Shown: positions 12,796 to 27,410, counted from the first letter of the stretch. The stretch is 64,000 bases of DNA from Patagioenas fasciata (GCF_037038585.1 NC_092520.1:17305001-17369000), one strand, 5' to 3'. Notes: generated by a model not told the origin, from the sequence alone. Made by a program: numbers and translations.

Positions 12796-15700
12796 ACAGA
12801 GTAGTCCAGATTATTTTTTGGACCATGGTATACAGATCTGCTGTAGAAGACAGTCCTTCAGTCATAAGTCCTGTTGTTAAGTCGTCTATGGCTCAAGAGG
12901 ACTTGAGTTAATTAAATACCATCAGTTTAGTGCTTTATAAGGATGGAAAGATAATATTCATTTAATCTGCTCTGAAAAAAAAAAAAAAAAGGGTTTTATC
13001 TACAACTTTCTAGGCTTCAGTTTCAAATAGCCTGTCACAGATTTTGACCACATTGCAGAGCTTTCATTTATGAGGTCCATTGCAGCAGCCTATATGTTCC
13101 CTTCTGCTGTTTTATCATTTGAAAATCCTGACACATTACTTGAGCCCAGTGTGGAAGATGGCATATTTTCATAACAAGAAATTTTGTTACATCTAGTATT
13201 GCAGTTTAAATAGATCTTAGAGTGAAAAGGAGCAAAAATATATAAAATAAATAAAAGTTTTGTACAACAAGGGAATGAAGAGCAGAGTGAAAGCGTGCTG
13301 AGTCAATATCCGGTATTTCACTTTATGTCATTCAACCTCCAAAGATCTTCATCATTGCTATGTGGCTTTACTCCCCTTTCTGAAGTCTATCCACAGAACT
13401 CTCTACCACCTGCCATGAACCTTCCTTCTCTGAGGCTCAGATTCTCACCTGATGCAAACAAGTGCAACCCCAATGATTCCTTTACATGCGACCTGATTTT
13501 GATTCAGACTTTGCCTCAGGGCTACTTTGTCTGCTGTCATCACTCCTGTTGTCAGACCTGAAACAGGCTGAGTTTCTCCCAAGGCTTGGCAAGGAGTGAC
13601 CTTGGCATCCTTGCAGAGTTCCATTAACTTGAAACCAGGTCGCCCTATAGGACCTGGTCACAGTTCTAGAACTTAAGATGAAAACTTTTCAAGAAAAATA
13701 CTTAATCTCTGTGGGTTCTGAAACTCCATCTACTGGAAATTCAAGATGAAATGGAGGTTGCAGTCACACAGCAGTGTTCATTGACTGGTTGTTTTACATT
13801 TATGTGGTGTTGCCCTTTTTCACAGCTACTGCTTCCAGAAAATATATATTATCCTAATCTTTGAGGAATCTTCAAGAGAGCGGTTGCAGAATTTAAACTT
13901 CATCTTCAAATGTACCCTTATCTTTCAAGTAATGTGTTTTCTCAGCAAAAATCCACCTTTTGGTAACATTAGTTTGTTAAAAATTAATGGACTCATGGAT
14001 ACATCTATTTTTAGAAAAATTATAGGTTTTCCTGTTAAATTTGCAATATTAATATCTGATTTTTTGACACTGTTTCACAAATACTACTCTCTATAAATAC
14101 CATCTTCAAATATCTGTAAAGAGGAACTAAAATCTTAATTTCTAAATTTCTCTCTGTTTCCTCACTTTTTCATCCATTTCCTCAGCCCAGAGGCTTTCCC
14201 TTCTCCACGCCATCCCATTTTAAATTCTCCAAGCTGTGGCGAGAAAAAAATATCTTTCTATACATCTCTTATTTGTAGGTGTCTGGCTCAGATTATGAAG
14301 GTCTTCCCTTCCCCCTAGAGGGAAGAATGATGATACAACAGATGGTTTTCTTTCTTTTTTGACTACTTATTTGGTGAGATCTGCATTTTCTTTTTAGAAG
14401 TCCTTTCTGATGAGTTAGAAAAAAAGGAAAAAAAGCCTTAACTCTGCAGTATGTTTTACTTTCTGAAGTGGGTTTTCTCTGACAACCCCAGCTGTAGCAC
14501 TCATACCACTTTTTTTCCTTATTCAGTTTTTAAAAGAGATTTTTCTCTTTTTTTTTTTTTTTTTTTTTTGTGTGAAGTCAGCTCAACAGCAGTGGTTAAT
14601 TGCTCTTTCTTCATTTGCTGGCCATTTCTCATACCTGTCTCTTACTACAGTGTGGTGAAGGCACACACTGCACCATTTTTTAGTCGACAGACAGCAACAC
14701 TAACAAAAATACATCAGTGGGCTGGAAAAATTCTAATTGTAGCTTTAATTAACAAGCAAAAGAGAGGCAAAGTAATCACAGGAGTCATGAATACAGACAA
14801 ACCAAGCTGCACTATAAAAACCTGGCAGTCATTACCTGTGGTCTCCTAACCTCATAAACTAACAGGCATTTGCTTAGTTCTGTTTTCAGTAAGCCTGAGC
14901 ATTTAGTAAGAACACTTATTTTTATGCCTTTTTTCCATGCTTCAGTAACCATTAATATGGTATCTGTGTGCTACCAGATAAATCAAAATACAAATTTGAT
15001 CCCAACTGTAGCAGAGAAGGACAGGAAGGGCGGGTTGCTGGCATTTCTTGAAATGATCACTGAAGCATACAATACAGTGTTTAAACCCTTTTTATTCAGG
15101 CATGTAGGAAAACAGATAATACACTGAAACCTATTCCAGGAGAAAGCCTGAAATTTCAAAGTTAGCACAGCAACAACTTTTGAGCAAAACTGATCATACA
15201 GAATGAATTTATATTGGCTTCTTACTTTGCATCATGGGATTTTCTTTTGATCTCATAACACAAGATCTAAAGACAGATTTATTCTATGATCAAATTCGAG
15301 CCTAAATCCATTGACTACTGAAGAGTCTGCAGGGATGGTCCCTTCTCTAAGTAATCCCTAATCTCTCGAGAATAACATAAAGGATTAATTTTCTGTATTA
15401 TTGTGAGGGAAGAAATCTTATCAATTATCCTGGAAAGATTATGTTATGGATGCCCCGAGACATCATTCCTCATGCAGACCATTTAGTATATTTTTGCCTT
15501 CAGTATGCTTTGCCTTGCTTCCTTTATATTCAGCCCCAACAGGTACCTGGGGATCAGCTGAATATTCAATAAACACCTTCATCTGGTTATATTTTTTCCT
15601 TTTGATTTTTCTCAATGTAAAGACTACTTACTAGTTACCTTTTTTGCAAATAAATTTTTATAAAGTTCTGAAAGCAATCTGCTTTCAACAAAAGAATAGT

Positions 15701-18700
15701 AAACCCATGATACAATTGCCGCAATATTTTTGCTAAGGCATATTTTTTTCCTCTGCACTGTCAAAAAGGTTTCAAAGACAACATTTCTACAGACACGAAG
15801 GTTTTGGTGATGCTAGCCATAGAAATGTTCCTGTCTTTCATGGCAGACTCTCTGATACTTTCTTGAGAGACAGGAAGAGGACAGAATGAAAATTTGAAAC
15901 AAAAATAAACATTTTAACACCATACATTTTCCCAGAAAAGCAGGATTTTTTTCCCCCCAATCTGAAGTTGAACAAATGCATTTTAAAATATCAGAAATTG
16001 TCTCAAAATGGAGCTGTCATCTTCCAGCAATTTCTAACAATGCCTCAATTTACTGGGTAATGACACAGTTTAAGTTCAGTACCACAAACTGAGACCAAAA
16101 GAAGATCATGTTGTTGTAAAATGCCATGGGAATATTCAGTAGTGTCTTCAGAGAAAGTCTAAGGGCCACATTGTTAGTGAAATGTTGATGAATGACAAAC
16201 TAAGAACAGCCTGTTAAGAAAAAAATACACGAACAACTGTAGTCAAAGATAATTTATTTGTCACCCGATTTCAGACTTCAAGGAAATGACTAAAACATTT
16301 GTTCTTATCAGCAAGTTCTAACATCTTTAATTTTGGGGTTTTTTTTATATCTCAAGTGGTCAGAGAAACAGTAAACTGATGACATGTATGGTCATGAGTT
16401 CTTATTGCTCTAAAAGTCTTCCGGTCAGTTTGGCCTGTAATATGTTTCAGGCACAAAGGATTGCCTTTCTTGCAGAGGTGATCTTCAGGGACTGCTTTTC
16501 AGCATGTTTTTGTTTTTCATCTAAAAACAGCCCAACATTATGTGTATTCACAATAAAAGATCATCAAGAGGACACTACATAAATTATGACATTACTCTGT
16601 GTGTGAGATGCAGAAATTGCATATGTTACAAACTAACACAGAGTTTTTCTAAAGTGAAGGTAGCTTCTTTTCTTGAGTATTAATTAATAAACTTGCTGAG
16701 GTTTTCCACCAGAAAAAAAAAAAAAAGAAAGCTTTTTAAAAATTATTTTAATCACTGTTTTAATTGCTAGATATCCCACCCAGCAGACTGGTCTTATTTG
16801 ATTGCCTTCCTTTGTTCAGCTTCTCTACTTCTATTGCCTTTCACTTTGAAAACTTTCTCTTTGGATTATAGATTAGTTTTTCTTACTTATCTGTTACCAC
16901 ACTTGCTTTAGATTGAGTGTCTATCTTTGCACTAAGGGAAAGTTCTTGCCTGGAACAACTACACATAAAAAGGGAACAGGGAATTTTTCATTGAAACCTG
17001 GAATGATTCCATCACATTCAAAACAGGGATTTCAGGCTCATTTGTTAAAAGATAATCACCCCAGCACAGAAAGTATGCCTTTTTCTTTCTCTAGGTTGCT
17101 GTTTATGCCTTTTTTTTTTTGGATCAAAGGTCCCTGAAAATGTTACTTGTAGTATTTTGCAAATTCTTTTTGCTTTATTTACTTTGGATTTTTTCTTTTT
17201 TAAGTGCCTTGTTAAAAGCATGCAAAAGTTTATTGACAGCAGCCAATTCTGTTGTTCTTATATTGATTTGGTAGCTCAGCTGTATTTTTATATATTTACA
17301 CTGTTATAAAATCCATTCAATATCTGATGTAACTTAAAGATAGATGAGTAGCCCCACCAAAATGTTCCTCACAAGGCTAAGCCTCTGTACAGACTTTTGT
17401 GAAGAATTGATTGGTATCCCCCTGCTCTGATCAGCTTGTGTGTTCTCACAATACAAGGTCACCAATCCATAAGGTCAGGGATTTCTGATAATACTGAGGA
17501 CTTGCAGAAATCTGAGTGTAAAAATAAAGAAAACAGTGTCTGCGATAGTGTTGTATAGATATAAATATGTGTCAGTCATCCCACAACTCAGAAATTGTAT
17601 TGCTTCAGCTTGAGATTGCATGGTGCACAGAAACAAAGCAAGTACTTCTCAGTGAGAACTGGACACAAGTACCTGCAGTCCTTTGCTAAAGTTATCATGC
17701 TATAAGCTTTCCCCAAGTGCATACATTTGCACTTCTGCAATGTCCTCTTTGGAGAAAGTCAGCTTCAGTTCCTGCTCCTCAGGGAGTTATTCTTGTCACA
17801 GCAATGCTTAGGCTCTGCTAACTTTTGTACTCACTGTGGAAAAGCAATTGCAGGCAGTGCAAAACAGAGCTCTGATTAATATAGTTGTTTTGATCTGAGC
17901 CAAGAATGCATTCTGGGAGCTTTCTTCTTTCATTTTTGTTCACTTTTGGACTGTGTTCTTAGAAGAAACAATCACCATTTCCAATGTGTGCAGATGATAC
18001 CTATATTTAACACTTCTGTCAAACTGCTATATTGGGAATCCTATTCACTCTAACTGCTTGTGTAAGACAAATTATTGGATGCTAGCAGCAAGATTATAGG
18101 TCCTTTAAACAGATTAAAGCAATGTCATCTCAATTTACTAAATAAAAACTCTGTAAAGTAGCATTAAGTAGCTCTAAATGTATGATGACATTTTTTCGTG
18201 CATGTCTGTAATATTCTTTATAAAAAATCTGAGATTCAAAAGAGACTGATGAAAATTTCTAAAAGCCAATAATTTTGTAAGAGATTCTGTTTGCCCTCCT
18301 TTGCAGAAATAGGCAAAGTATCAGCCCAAATCAGCAAGACGGTTTTCAATCCAATTCACCTGACATTTTCTTGATTTTGGATGTGGTAAGAAGAGAATTT
18401 AGCAAAGTATCAAAGAACATTGATTTATTTCATGAGAATAGACTTGAAATAGTACACAGAGATCTCAGTAGCAACATATTGTTGGTGTCATGTAGAAACA
18501 CTGAGTTCTAATTAGATTGGACCAACAGTGTGCTTCCAAAGTGAGTTTCTTGCTCTTTTCTGAGTTTTGGTTCACATCACAGAGTGGCCTTGGAGATCAC
18601 GAACTGTATTCTCTTCAATGAATCTAAACTGGAGGAGGTGCTCCAGGAGGACGGCTAGTGCACTCTGTCAGCCAGTGGTCACTCAGTCCGGTGTGACCCA

Positions 18701-21700
18701 AGTATAGTTAACCTAAAATAAAGAAAAAAAATACTCCTGGACCTCACCATCATCTTTTTTTTCCTTACTGATGATCCACTCCTACTGATCTGTTACTATA
18801 TGCTGACATAGACACAGCCATAAAGGACATCCTGGAGCAGCAAGGTCAGTCCCCATCATGAGAGCTCTAAGGAACTAAGTCCATTGCTTCATATCTACAT
18901 GGGGTATTGCACAAACATTTTCCTTCATCATGCATGATGTCATAACTGAATTCATTAAAAAAATAATAAATAGTCAAAATAATATTGCACATGAATAAAA
19001 AAAAAAAAAAGTTTGACTACTCAGGGTGACAATAAATCTGTAAGATTTCTGTATAACCTATGCATTACTCTGCTGAACGTTATGTTTATTCACAGCCAAA
19101 AGTGGACTTTGTGCTATAAAATGGGTAGTTTTGTGAAGGGATATTTTTACATTAGTCTTATTTTGATTTTGCACAAATGTGTCGATTTCTTTTAGAAGAA
19201 TTATTGTTAGTTTTTCGTCTGGACCCAGTGGCCCAGAGTTGTAACATGTTGTTCACTTCAGAATTAATGAAGAAAATCACCATCAATATTTTGTATCCCA
19301 GGCAGCTTTTATTTTCATTTTTTGAACTCCTTTTTCTTTTCTGCCTTCAAGGACAATCTTCCCTAGCAGCAATGTAAGGTAAAATAGGAATGACAGCTTG
19401 AAACAAGAGAGGATTGCCATTTTTCATCAGAATTCTGCTAAGTTACGAGCTAGAAAATGTTAACAGATAGACAATTATCCTTAGAGAGGTGTTTTGGTTT
19501 CCTTCATCATGAACACACATACAAGATTTTTATTAGGATGCATTTATTACTTTTGATTTTTTAATGTGTTTCCTCTGTTTAAGTCATATCTACAGACTCA
19601 GTGTCCATCTTAAAAAAATCTTATTTTTCTTGTCTGTCTTCTGGGTAATTCTTTTTAAATGAGCTGCTTCCACAGAGAAGAAACCTCAGTCCCTTCTTTG
19701 GACCCCATTTTTACTCTGTTTACAAACATTTTTTTCCTTCACTTACCATTCAAAAGCGTATTCTGGAGATATAGATTTTAAGCCAAGTAAGTCTTCATAA
19801 ACATTAATGAGAGATAAACGGGTAATTTTCCTGAAAAACTACTTGAAAAAGAATTTTTCTGTTTTCAAGAAGGTGGACAGAAAACATTATGACTTTAGCC
19901 TATGAAGAAGAAAATGCTGTAGGCATGCATGATACGGTGAGAGAAAAAAACAAACAAAAACAGCCACACACACACACATTCAGATGGTAAGCTGTGTTTT
20001 GTCAGAAAGGAGATATAATTATGTCCCTTGTAGGGTCACGTGTCTGAGTAATTGTCTTAGGGGAATATTCTCTGTCACATTCAGCATTTTCAGGTTTCAG
20101 AATGACCTGCCTAACATGAAATTTTGGGCCTATTAAATCAGACACAAATTTTATGCTTTGAGGTTGCACGAAGAAATATCATTTCTTGATTATTTGTACT
20201 TCTTACAAAATTGATGCCATCATGTGATTTATGACTCAAAAGAAGTTTTTGTCCTCTGATAAAACCTGAAACATTGTTTCACCAGATAAATGCTGATGAT
20301 ATTAACCATATGCAACGTGAACTTCCCCACGTCATCGTCCTTAATCTCAGCAAAAGTAAACACCAAAATATAGAGCTTGCCATTGCATTGCAGAAGATGA
20401 AGATCTAGTAAATACTACATGTGCATGTAGCACACTGTTTGAGGAAGCAGATTTAAAAAAGAAAAAAAAAAGCTTGATTTTTCCTCTTAGTTCATTTGAA
20501 TAATCAAGCTCTAAATTGGAGCACTTAAATGGAAGTCGAGGAACTTGGAGTGTGATGGAGGAAGCAGTAATCAGTTTGAAAAGATGTTGAATCTCTGATG
20601 AGCGTTGAATATGTCAGATTTAGTTATGTTCTAGAAAGCGAGGCTCCCTGAACAACTGCTAGTCACTTTAAATTATTCTGCATTTCAAACAGGAAATCAT
20701 CCAATTAAACTAACAGCTGCAGAGATTGGAATAAGCCTTGCATATTAGAAAATTAAAGAAAATGCAACTGAGTACTATGTGAAGCAGCTAAGGTAAGTCA
20801 TTTTTCCCTCTCCTTTTCTCCAATAAAACTTAATTTCAAGGACTTTTAGCATAAGGCAATGACTGCAAATTTGTTACACGTGATTAAAACAAGAGAAAAC
20901 ATTTACCATTAATTGTGCTGGATAATTTTAGCTGACACTTCATATGGATTTGTCCTAAGCTATCCATTGTTTCTTTCAAGTTGGGTGGAGGCTTCTGTAT
21001 TCATTTTCCAGATCAGTTCCAATACCATCACTATTATTTCAAAAGGTTTTAATTAAAATGAGCAACACTACTATATTGGCATGGTTCTCCAGTTAAGAGT
21101 CATCTACATTTGATCTGTTCTTCTAAAACACAGTCTGAGATTGTAAACTACAGACTATACAGGAAAGAGGAAAACATAGTTGAGGTCAGGAAAAACAGTA
21201 ACTCATAAGAAGGTGGTAAATAAATTTTGTCTAGAGAGAAAAAAAAATCAATAAAACCCAGAATTCTGATGCCAGAGAATATGGGATGATCAAAGAAAAT
21301 AATACTGAAAATACAGAATGCTATTTATATAGTATCCTATTAAAACACCATGAGCATTCTGCTGTATCTGAGAAAAGAAATAAAAGCAGTATACTTTTAC
21401 CTAGACACCTTCCACATAGTTTCAGAATCAGAAGATGTAGACTAGCTTGTATTTCAAAATCATGTTTAACATTTCATAGCTGGGCTGATATTAGACATCA
21501 CTGTATAGAATGATAAAATAGGTGGAATGATGAACTGTCAGCCATAAATTAAATTATAAAATTATTTCTATTTTATTTTTATGATGAAATGTGTTTTGAG
21601 CCAAGAAAAATATTCATTATAAAGCTACATATTTCCATAATAATTCCCTTAGACACCTACAGATGCCCTGAGTGCTTTTAGCTATGCACATCCCGTAACT

Positions 21701-23732
21701 GGCTTTCCAGAGACATCTGTCATTTCTGAAGAGGTTGTTCCTGAAAGAACCTCAGGTTAGATAAGGGCTGTGCACTAAGTGTCAGGGCACATTCTCATGC
21801 TACACACACAATTCCTTCTACGGGCTTTACTCTCAAGTGTTTTGTGTGGGTTCTCTGTCCCTCTAATACACACACAAGGCCTTGTAACTTACCATAAGAG
21901 TTCACTGAAATCACAGTTGAATCTCTAGCAGGCAGAGATACAGCCTTTAAGTGCTGTAATTCCTCTCAGCTTACTTTAAAATGCTTCATTCCCTCGACGC
22001 CTTTTAAATGAGCCTCAAACCATAATTAGGAAAAAGTCTAATAATTTTCCTTAATATGTAACTTGAAATTGCTTTCTTTAGAAGGTCTTTAACTAGTGTT
22101 CAAGCTTTGAAAGTCTGGATAGGATCAAAGACAAATTCATCAGGAAGAAGATATAGAGGAAAGTGATTAATTTATTGTACCAGTATATCTTCACCTCACA
22201 TCAAGATTTAGCCAGCTCTGGAAAGATTAGATCTGAATTGCCACTGAAAGCATTTTTTTTTAGTTAAAATGCATAATTTCAGTAAGAAAGTAGAATTAAA
22301 GAAAATCCAGGAGACACCCTCTTTCTTGATGATAGACAAAGGATTTAAAGAGTAAGCTTCCCCTAAGGAATGAATTTTCCTAGCTCTGCAGATGTAATCA
22401 GTCAAAAAAAAATCTCTAAGCCAGAAAGGTCTGCAAAAAGTATCACTTAGCTTTTAAAATGCATTGAAGAGTATGTTTAAACTGTTGACGGAATCAAAGG
22501 CTGAAATATGTTCAGATGAAAGGTTCAAATAGAAAGCCTGTTGCTTTTAGGTTAGAAAGAAGATGCTTGTCCTTGGGAAAATTAAAATTTCCATTGAAAT
22601 GTTAGATTTAATATTCATCAATATAGTAGAGTAATTATGTAATGTATCGGGGCCAAAGAGTAGCAGAGCACTGTATTAACTCAGACTGACAGCGCATGGA
22701 ACTCACTCTGACCACTGCTCAAATGTAAAAGTATATGGAAATAAAAATGATGTCTTTAACACCGTGTAATGATTATGATCATGTGGTCTAGTCCAAAACA
22801 GTGAAAAAAGACATTGGCATACAACTTTCAAAGACCATTTTATGTATTGCTCAATAAGGGTCACTTAATATGACTATTGCACATTTAATGGATGACAGCT
22901 GGTATAATCATGATACAAAGGCCATTGAAAATTAGCTGTAAATTCTCCCTTTTTTTTTAAAGCTCCTCATACTTGGATTTGAAGGGACTAGTTACCTGGA
23001 GGAGTTGTCTTCTTATGGTCACCAAGTACTGATTTGATCCAGCAGTTAGAGTTTGTATGTTCAGTGTATCCTGACGAGGTGGCTTTTCAGTGTATACTCA
23101 GAGATTTTAAACTGTTTCATAGACTGTTTCATAGCAACTGTTTTTAAACTGTTCCTTTTGAGCAAACGAAGAGTAATCTAATCTAGTCTTACACATACCA
23201 GGAACCAAGTCTTCCACAGATAAACTCCTGACTCCTGTTTAGTTATAGCATTTGAAAACAGTATGTATTTTTGGAACATGTCCAGGCCATCTCCAAAATT
23301 GTTCACTATAGTGATTGTTGTGTTGTTTCAAAAATTGAACAACTGTCTGGTATGAACTTTATTCTTGAAAAAATAAGATGTTAATGTAAAGAATGTTACT
23401 CCTCACATAGTTCTGAGAAATAGGTCCTCCCAAACTAGCTTCACTTTACTTTTATGAGAATATGAGCTTATCTGATAGATGCACAAGTGCTAATGCAATA
23501 GACTTCTGTAATGCATGACTTGAGAAACTTGAGTGGCACAAAATTAGTGTGGTGCATACAAGATGGATTAAACACTATTTAAAAGTAGATCTCAAAAAAG
23601 GATTATAAATAATAAATTTCAAACAATTAGTTGAAATTCTGTGGCGATCCTATGAGTAAAAAATATTTTGACAATAATTTAAAGCTTATGTCAGCTCTTG
23701 TTGAAAAAGCAAAATCATTAGCGATTGAAAAT
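12796..23732. other. Long stretch of unassigned AT-rich DNA, no gene seen
   Basis: About 11 kb with no convincing gene, CR1 or LTR. It holds simple tracts: poly(A) at 12975-12990, poly(T) at 14548-14569, a short CA run near 19965-19980, a 16-bp palindrome with 7-bp arms at 20415-20430, and a direct repeat (ACTGTTTCATAG twice) at 23111-23134. ORFs are all under 135 codons and domain-free. Old diverged repeats or conserved non-coding elements may be present, but I cannot see them by eye. Confidence 0.5.
14548..14569. repeat. Poly(T) tract
   Basis: An uninterrupted T run of about 22 bases. No LINE or SINE body could be tied to it. Confidence 0.9.
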
Positions 23733-24057
23733 GCTGTCTACAACTACCTGAAAGGAGGTTGTAGCATGGAGGATGTTGGCCTCTTCTCTCAAGTAGCAAG
23801 TGATAGGACAAGGGGAAATGGCCTCAAGTTGCACCAGGGGAGGTTTAGATTGGATATTAGGAAAAAAATATTCACAGTAAGGGTTGTCAGGCATTGGAAC
23901 AGGCTGCCCAGGGAAGTGGTGGAGTCACCATCCCCGGAGGTGTTTAAAAGGCATTTAGGTGAGGTTCTTAGGGATGTGGTTTAGTGTTAGAGTTACGTTA
24001 GGTTACGGTTGGACTTCATGATCCCAAGGGTCTCTTCCAACTGAAATGATTCTATGA
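23733..24057 (+). mobile_element. CR1 LINE 3' fragment, plus strand
   Basis: The homologous part starts at GCTGTCTACAACTACCTGAA and runs to the 3' tail TGATTCTATGA. The plus frame (23631-23984) carries, after some flanking codons, the CR1 ORF2 C-terminus: an [10 protein letters not shown] segment, [11 protein letters not shown], a RFRLDIRKKIFT segment and [19 protein letters not shown], ending near 23984. The 3' untranslated part follows, with GGACTTCATGATCCCAAGGG. It closely resembles the copy at 29059-29558 (same [18 protein letters not shown] segment), so both are of one subfamily. It is 5'-truncated and lacks endonuclease and RT domains. Confidence 0.95.
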
Positions 24058-26689
24058 AGAAGAAAAAAAGTCCTTTTTACCATTCACAGGTACCATCAAA
24101 GAAGATTGTTTGGCGATGAGGAAGCAAGAGAGATGTGGAAAAAGATAGATTTCTCAAAAAAATTATTTACTTCGTGTGTATATGTACATATATATAAAAT
24201 TACAAGTTTTGATATGGCCAAATGTTGGAATATCTACCATAGATGCATACAGAAAACTTCTGCAGGAAAGCAGTGACAGTGGAAAAGACTTAAAAATACT
24301 GGTGGATGATCTGAATATGAGCATCCGCTCTAGTGCCGCAACATAAAGGGTTAATATGACCCTTGCATGGTGATCAAGGCAATCACATTTCTCATACTGA
24401 AGATCTTGATGGTAAACTAGAGGATTCAGAGAGTGCAACAGGATTTAATAAAAGGTTGAACAAAGCCTTAGAATGAAAAAACTGACAAGCCCAACTGATT
24501 AGTTGAAGAAGAACATAAACAAGCGATTAGATCCCAGTCTACAGGAAAGAGACACGTAATAGTGGATTTTCCAATGTAACAGAAAGTGTTGGAAGAAACA
24601 CCGAGTGTGAAGGTTGAAGATGGACAAATTTGGATTAAAATTCAAGGGGATTACTAGAGTAAACAATTCAATATTTTGATTGGAGTATATCTATAGATGT
24701 TCATTCTCTGAAAATCATAATAAATAATCCACAACGATTTAGGCAACTGTGTATTTTAAGGAACTGCTAAGTGTTATTTAGCAGTTCCCAATAAGTATTC
24801 ACATTTTCCTCTTTGATTTCTATTTACCAGCTGACTAAGCCCATAATTATCTGTATGCTTGTGAAACTAACTCCTGGTATGGACCAGAGAATGTGTGTTA
24901 TTTTTTCTCATAAAAGTGCAATCAAATCATGATCACTTGCAGTAACCACCATTCATTTTTAGGTTTTAATTACTTCTTCAGTACCTCTTAAAAAAAAAAA
25001 AAAAAAAAAAAGGACCAATCTAGAATTTACTCAATCAGAATTTTGTATTTTAAAGGTTACATTAAAGGTTACAAAACTGTCACTAATGATATAGAGAAAA
25101 ATTTTTTCTGCTAATATTGAATGAAAAAAAAAAAACAACCTCCTCTATGTTAATGTTTAAATTCCCTGTGGTTTTGATGTGGGCTTTTTTTTGGTTGGTT
25201 GGTTTAATTTTAAATCTTATTTTCTAGACATGCTTGACCATCTATCTCATTCTCTCTGTTCTGCTTTGGCTTTCTTCAACTGACATCAGAGAGTACCTCA
25301 TCTTCTCTTATTAGCTAGAAGACTGCTCTCAAGGCCAGCAAGATCATTTACTTCCAACTTGTCCTGGATTCAGAAAAAAAGGCAACAACGTATTGACTGC
25401 CTTTTCCTCTCTTGTACATCTGTCTCTTATTAATTTGATTTAAACCTAGTCATGTTAAAGTTCCAACTAAGGAAATCTTCCCATCACATTTCAGAAACAT
25501 CACCTAAATTTTTGCACATACATCAGCAGTTCTAGCTTATTACCAATTATTCTGAAAATGGTGTATAAGCAAATAAGAATTTTTTCTCTAAGGCTTTATT
25601 GCTGAAGATATCATTTTACTGACATCTTAATTTTCTGCTGAATTAATAATCCTTATCTGCTCCCTTTTTCTGTATGTGAACATCTTTTTTTAATAAAAAC
25701 TATACGAGAATATTACTTCAGTAAGATGGAACTACTGTAATTAATTTTTTACATGTTTGTTGGTATGTATTTGTTTTATTAATTATTTTTCTATTTTAGA
25801 TTGTCAGCATTTTTGAGAAATGAAAGATTTTTAGTGTATTATACACTTGAATGTATTACAGTATTTCTTGGTGAGATAACACTTATATATTTACATTGTT
25901 TTCTTTCACTTCAGATGCATCCAGAGAAAATTCTGGTCATCTTTAAGCTTTTTTTGTTTGTTTGTTTCTTAATTCATTTAGCAAGAAAAAATAATTTAAT
26001 GTGAAGTTGTTCTCACATTTTTAAGCAAAACTAACAAATCCAGAAATTAACTGCTAAAATGAAAACCTGAAAATCCTGCTTTAAAAGATCAAAATCAAAA
26101 TGTGAGCTTTTCAAAACAAGCTCTATTAAAAAGTAATTTCAAATAATGGTGAAATTTCAATGACCTCAACACTGCACTTTTTAGTGAATTAACTATTCAT
26201 TTCATTACTCATCTTTTTTTCTTGAGCCTATCTGGATAGATTGCTCATTCTTCTTCCATGGAAAAAAAATGACTTGCTCATTTTTCTTGGATGATGTTGC
26301 AATACATCTTTCCCTAAAAAGATTGTAGGACTGGCAGAAACAAAAAAGGGAAAGATTAACTGTCTTGAAGATATACATTAATGCTTGGGATGCATTAGGA
26401 GAAAAATTAATGTTTCCCTCTTTCTTGTGGGTCTTACAGTGGTTAGTATTAGACAAGGTTGCTCATAGCAGTTATAAATTATTTCTCTTGTGAAGGGGAA
26501 CACACAAGGCACAGAACCTTGTTGTTTAACTACACATGATCTTGCACAGAGCTTATTTTCACTAGATCACCTCATAGAAAGTGGTGAAACTAGGTGACAA
26601 TCCTGCAGAATCACCTTTTTTTTCCTCAACTTAGCAGTCGCTTGTGTTTCTTCTACACCAAACAGTAATTTGAATTTATTGAAAATTGA
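24058..26689. other. AT-rich non-coding DNA with possible ancient LINE traces
   Basis: No gene. A plus-strand stretch near 24285-24340 (AAGACTTAAAAATACTGGTGG) resembles the CR1 segment encoding KDLGVLVDEKLNMS. A stretch near 24625-24700 reads DGQIWIKIQGD and, further on, LIGVYL, which recalls a CR1 endonuclease segment. Both are too decayed for a firm call. A 22-base poly(A) tract lies at 24990-25011. Confidence 0.3.
24990..25011. repeat. Poly(A) tract
   Basis: Uninterrupted A run of about 22 bases, with no retroposon body recognised upstream. Confidence 0.9.
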
Positions 26690-26896
26690 AATTTTTTACA
26701 ATGAGGGTGATAAAATACTGGCACAGGTTGCCCAGAGTGGTGGTAGATGCCTCATCCCTGAAGACATTCGGGACCAGGCTGGATGAGGCTCTGAGCAATC
26801 TGATCTGGTTGAAGATGTCCCTGCTCGTTGCAGGAGGGTTGGACTAGATGAGCTTTGAAGGTCCCTTCTAACCCAAACTATCCTATGTTTCTATGA
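26690..26896 (+). mobile_element. CR1 LINE 3' fragment, plus strand
   Basis: Begins at the TTTTTTACAATGAGGGTGAT segment, which encodes the FFTMRV region, and continues through CTGGCACAGGTTGCCCAGAG to the tail ending in TTCTATGAAT. Only about 200 bp of the 3' end remain. The text resembles the older host CR1 segment at 34445-34608 more than the subfamily at 23733 and 29059. Confidence 0.9.
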
Positions 26897-27072
26897 ATTT
26901 AGTGGTTTTGTTTCTCACAAAATATTATGGTCATGGTATTTCTATCCAGACAGTTTGAAGACATTTATCAGTTCCCTGTCACTTGGATAATTGCGAAGCT
27001 TAAATAAAACATTACTTTCTGGATATCAAGAATGTGATTATCTGCAAACAACTGTTCAAAGGAATTTGACGT

Positions 27073-27410
27073 GTTTATTCAATAATATGAAAAAGAATGA
27101 GCCTGTAGGATTAGAGACATAGTCGTTGTCTTTATTGAGGGGCTGCAAGGGCCTATGCTTTGTACAGACAGGTAAGCCAGGATCCAAAGACGGTAACTGT
27201 GCTGACAGGGTAGAGCCCTCTTCAACAAGGACACAGTGCTACAGTGCTTGAGCAGCAAAGAGCAGAGCAGGTTGGCAACAGTGACCAGAGCCAGCCCTGG
27301 TGAGCCTGCCAGGTGCCTCCATAAAGATGAGGCAGGGCTGAAGTCAAGGTAGAAATTCAAGTCAGCAGGACAAGATCAGGGCTGAAATCAAGCTGAATCA
27401 CTCATGGTTC
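27073..27410 (-). mobile_element. LTR-like block, minus strand
   Basis: A moderately GC-richer block. On the minus strand it runs through CTGACTTGAATTTCTACC and a CACTGTTGCCAACCTGCTC stretch and ends with AATAAA (complement at 27132-27137, preceded by CCCCTC). Phrases such as ..GACTTGA..TTC..GACTTCAG.. and ..GTCACTGTTGCCA.. recur, diverged, in the blocks at 53.7 and 57.5 kb, so these look like members of one old avian LTR family, possibly ERVL-like. Boundaries are approximate and no target duplication was identified. Confidence 0.5.

Noticed and set aside
12630..12911. ORFs on both strands across the pentanucleotide array
   Set aside because: They are direct translations of the simple repeat.
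14451..14849. 132-codon plus-strand ORF
   Set aside because: It contains a poly(T)-coded Phe run, has no domain and lies in AT-rich unassigned DNA.
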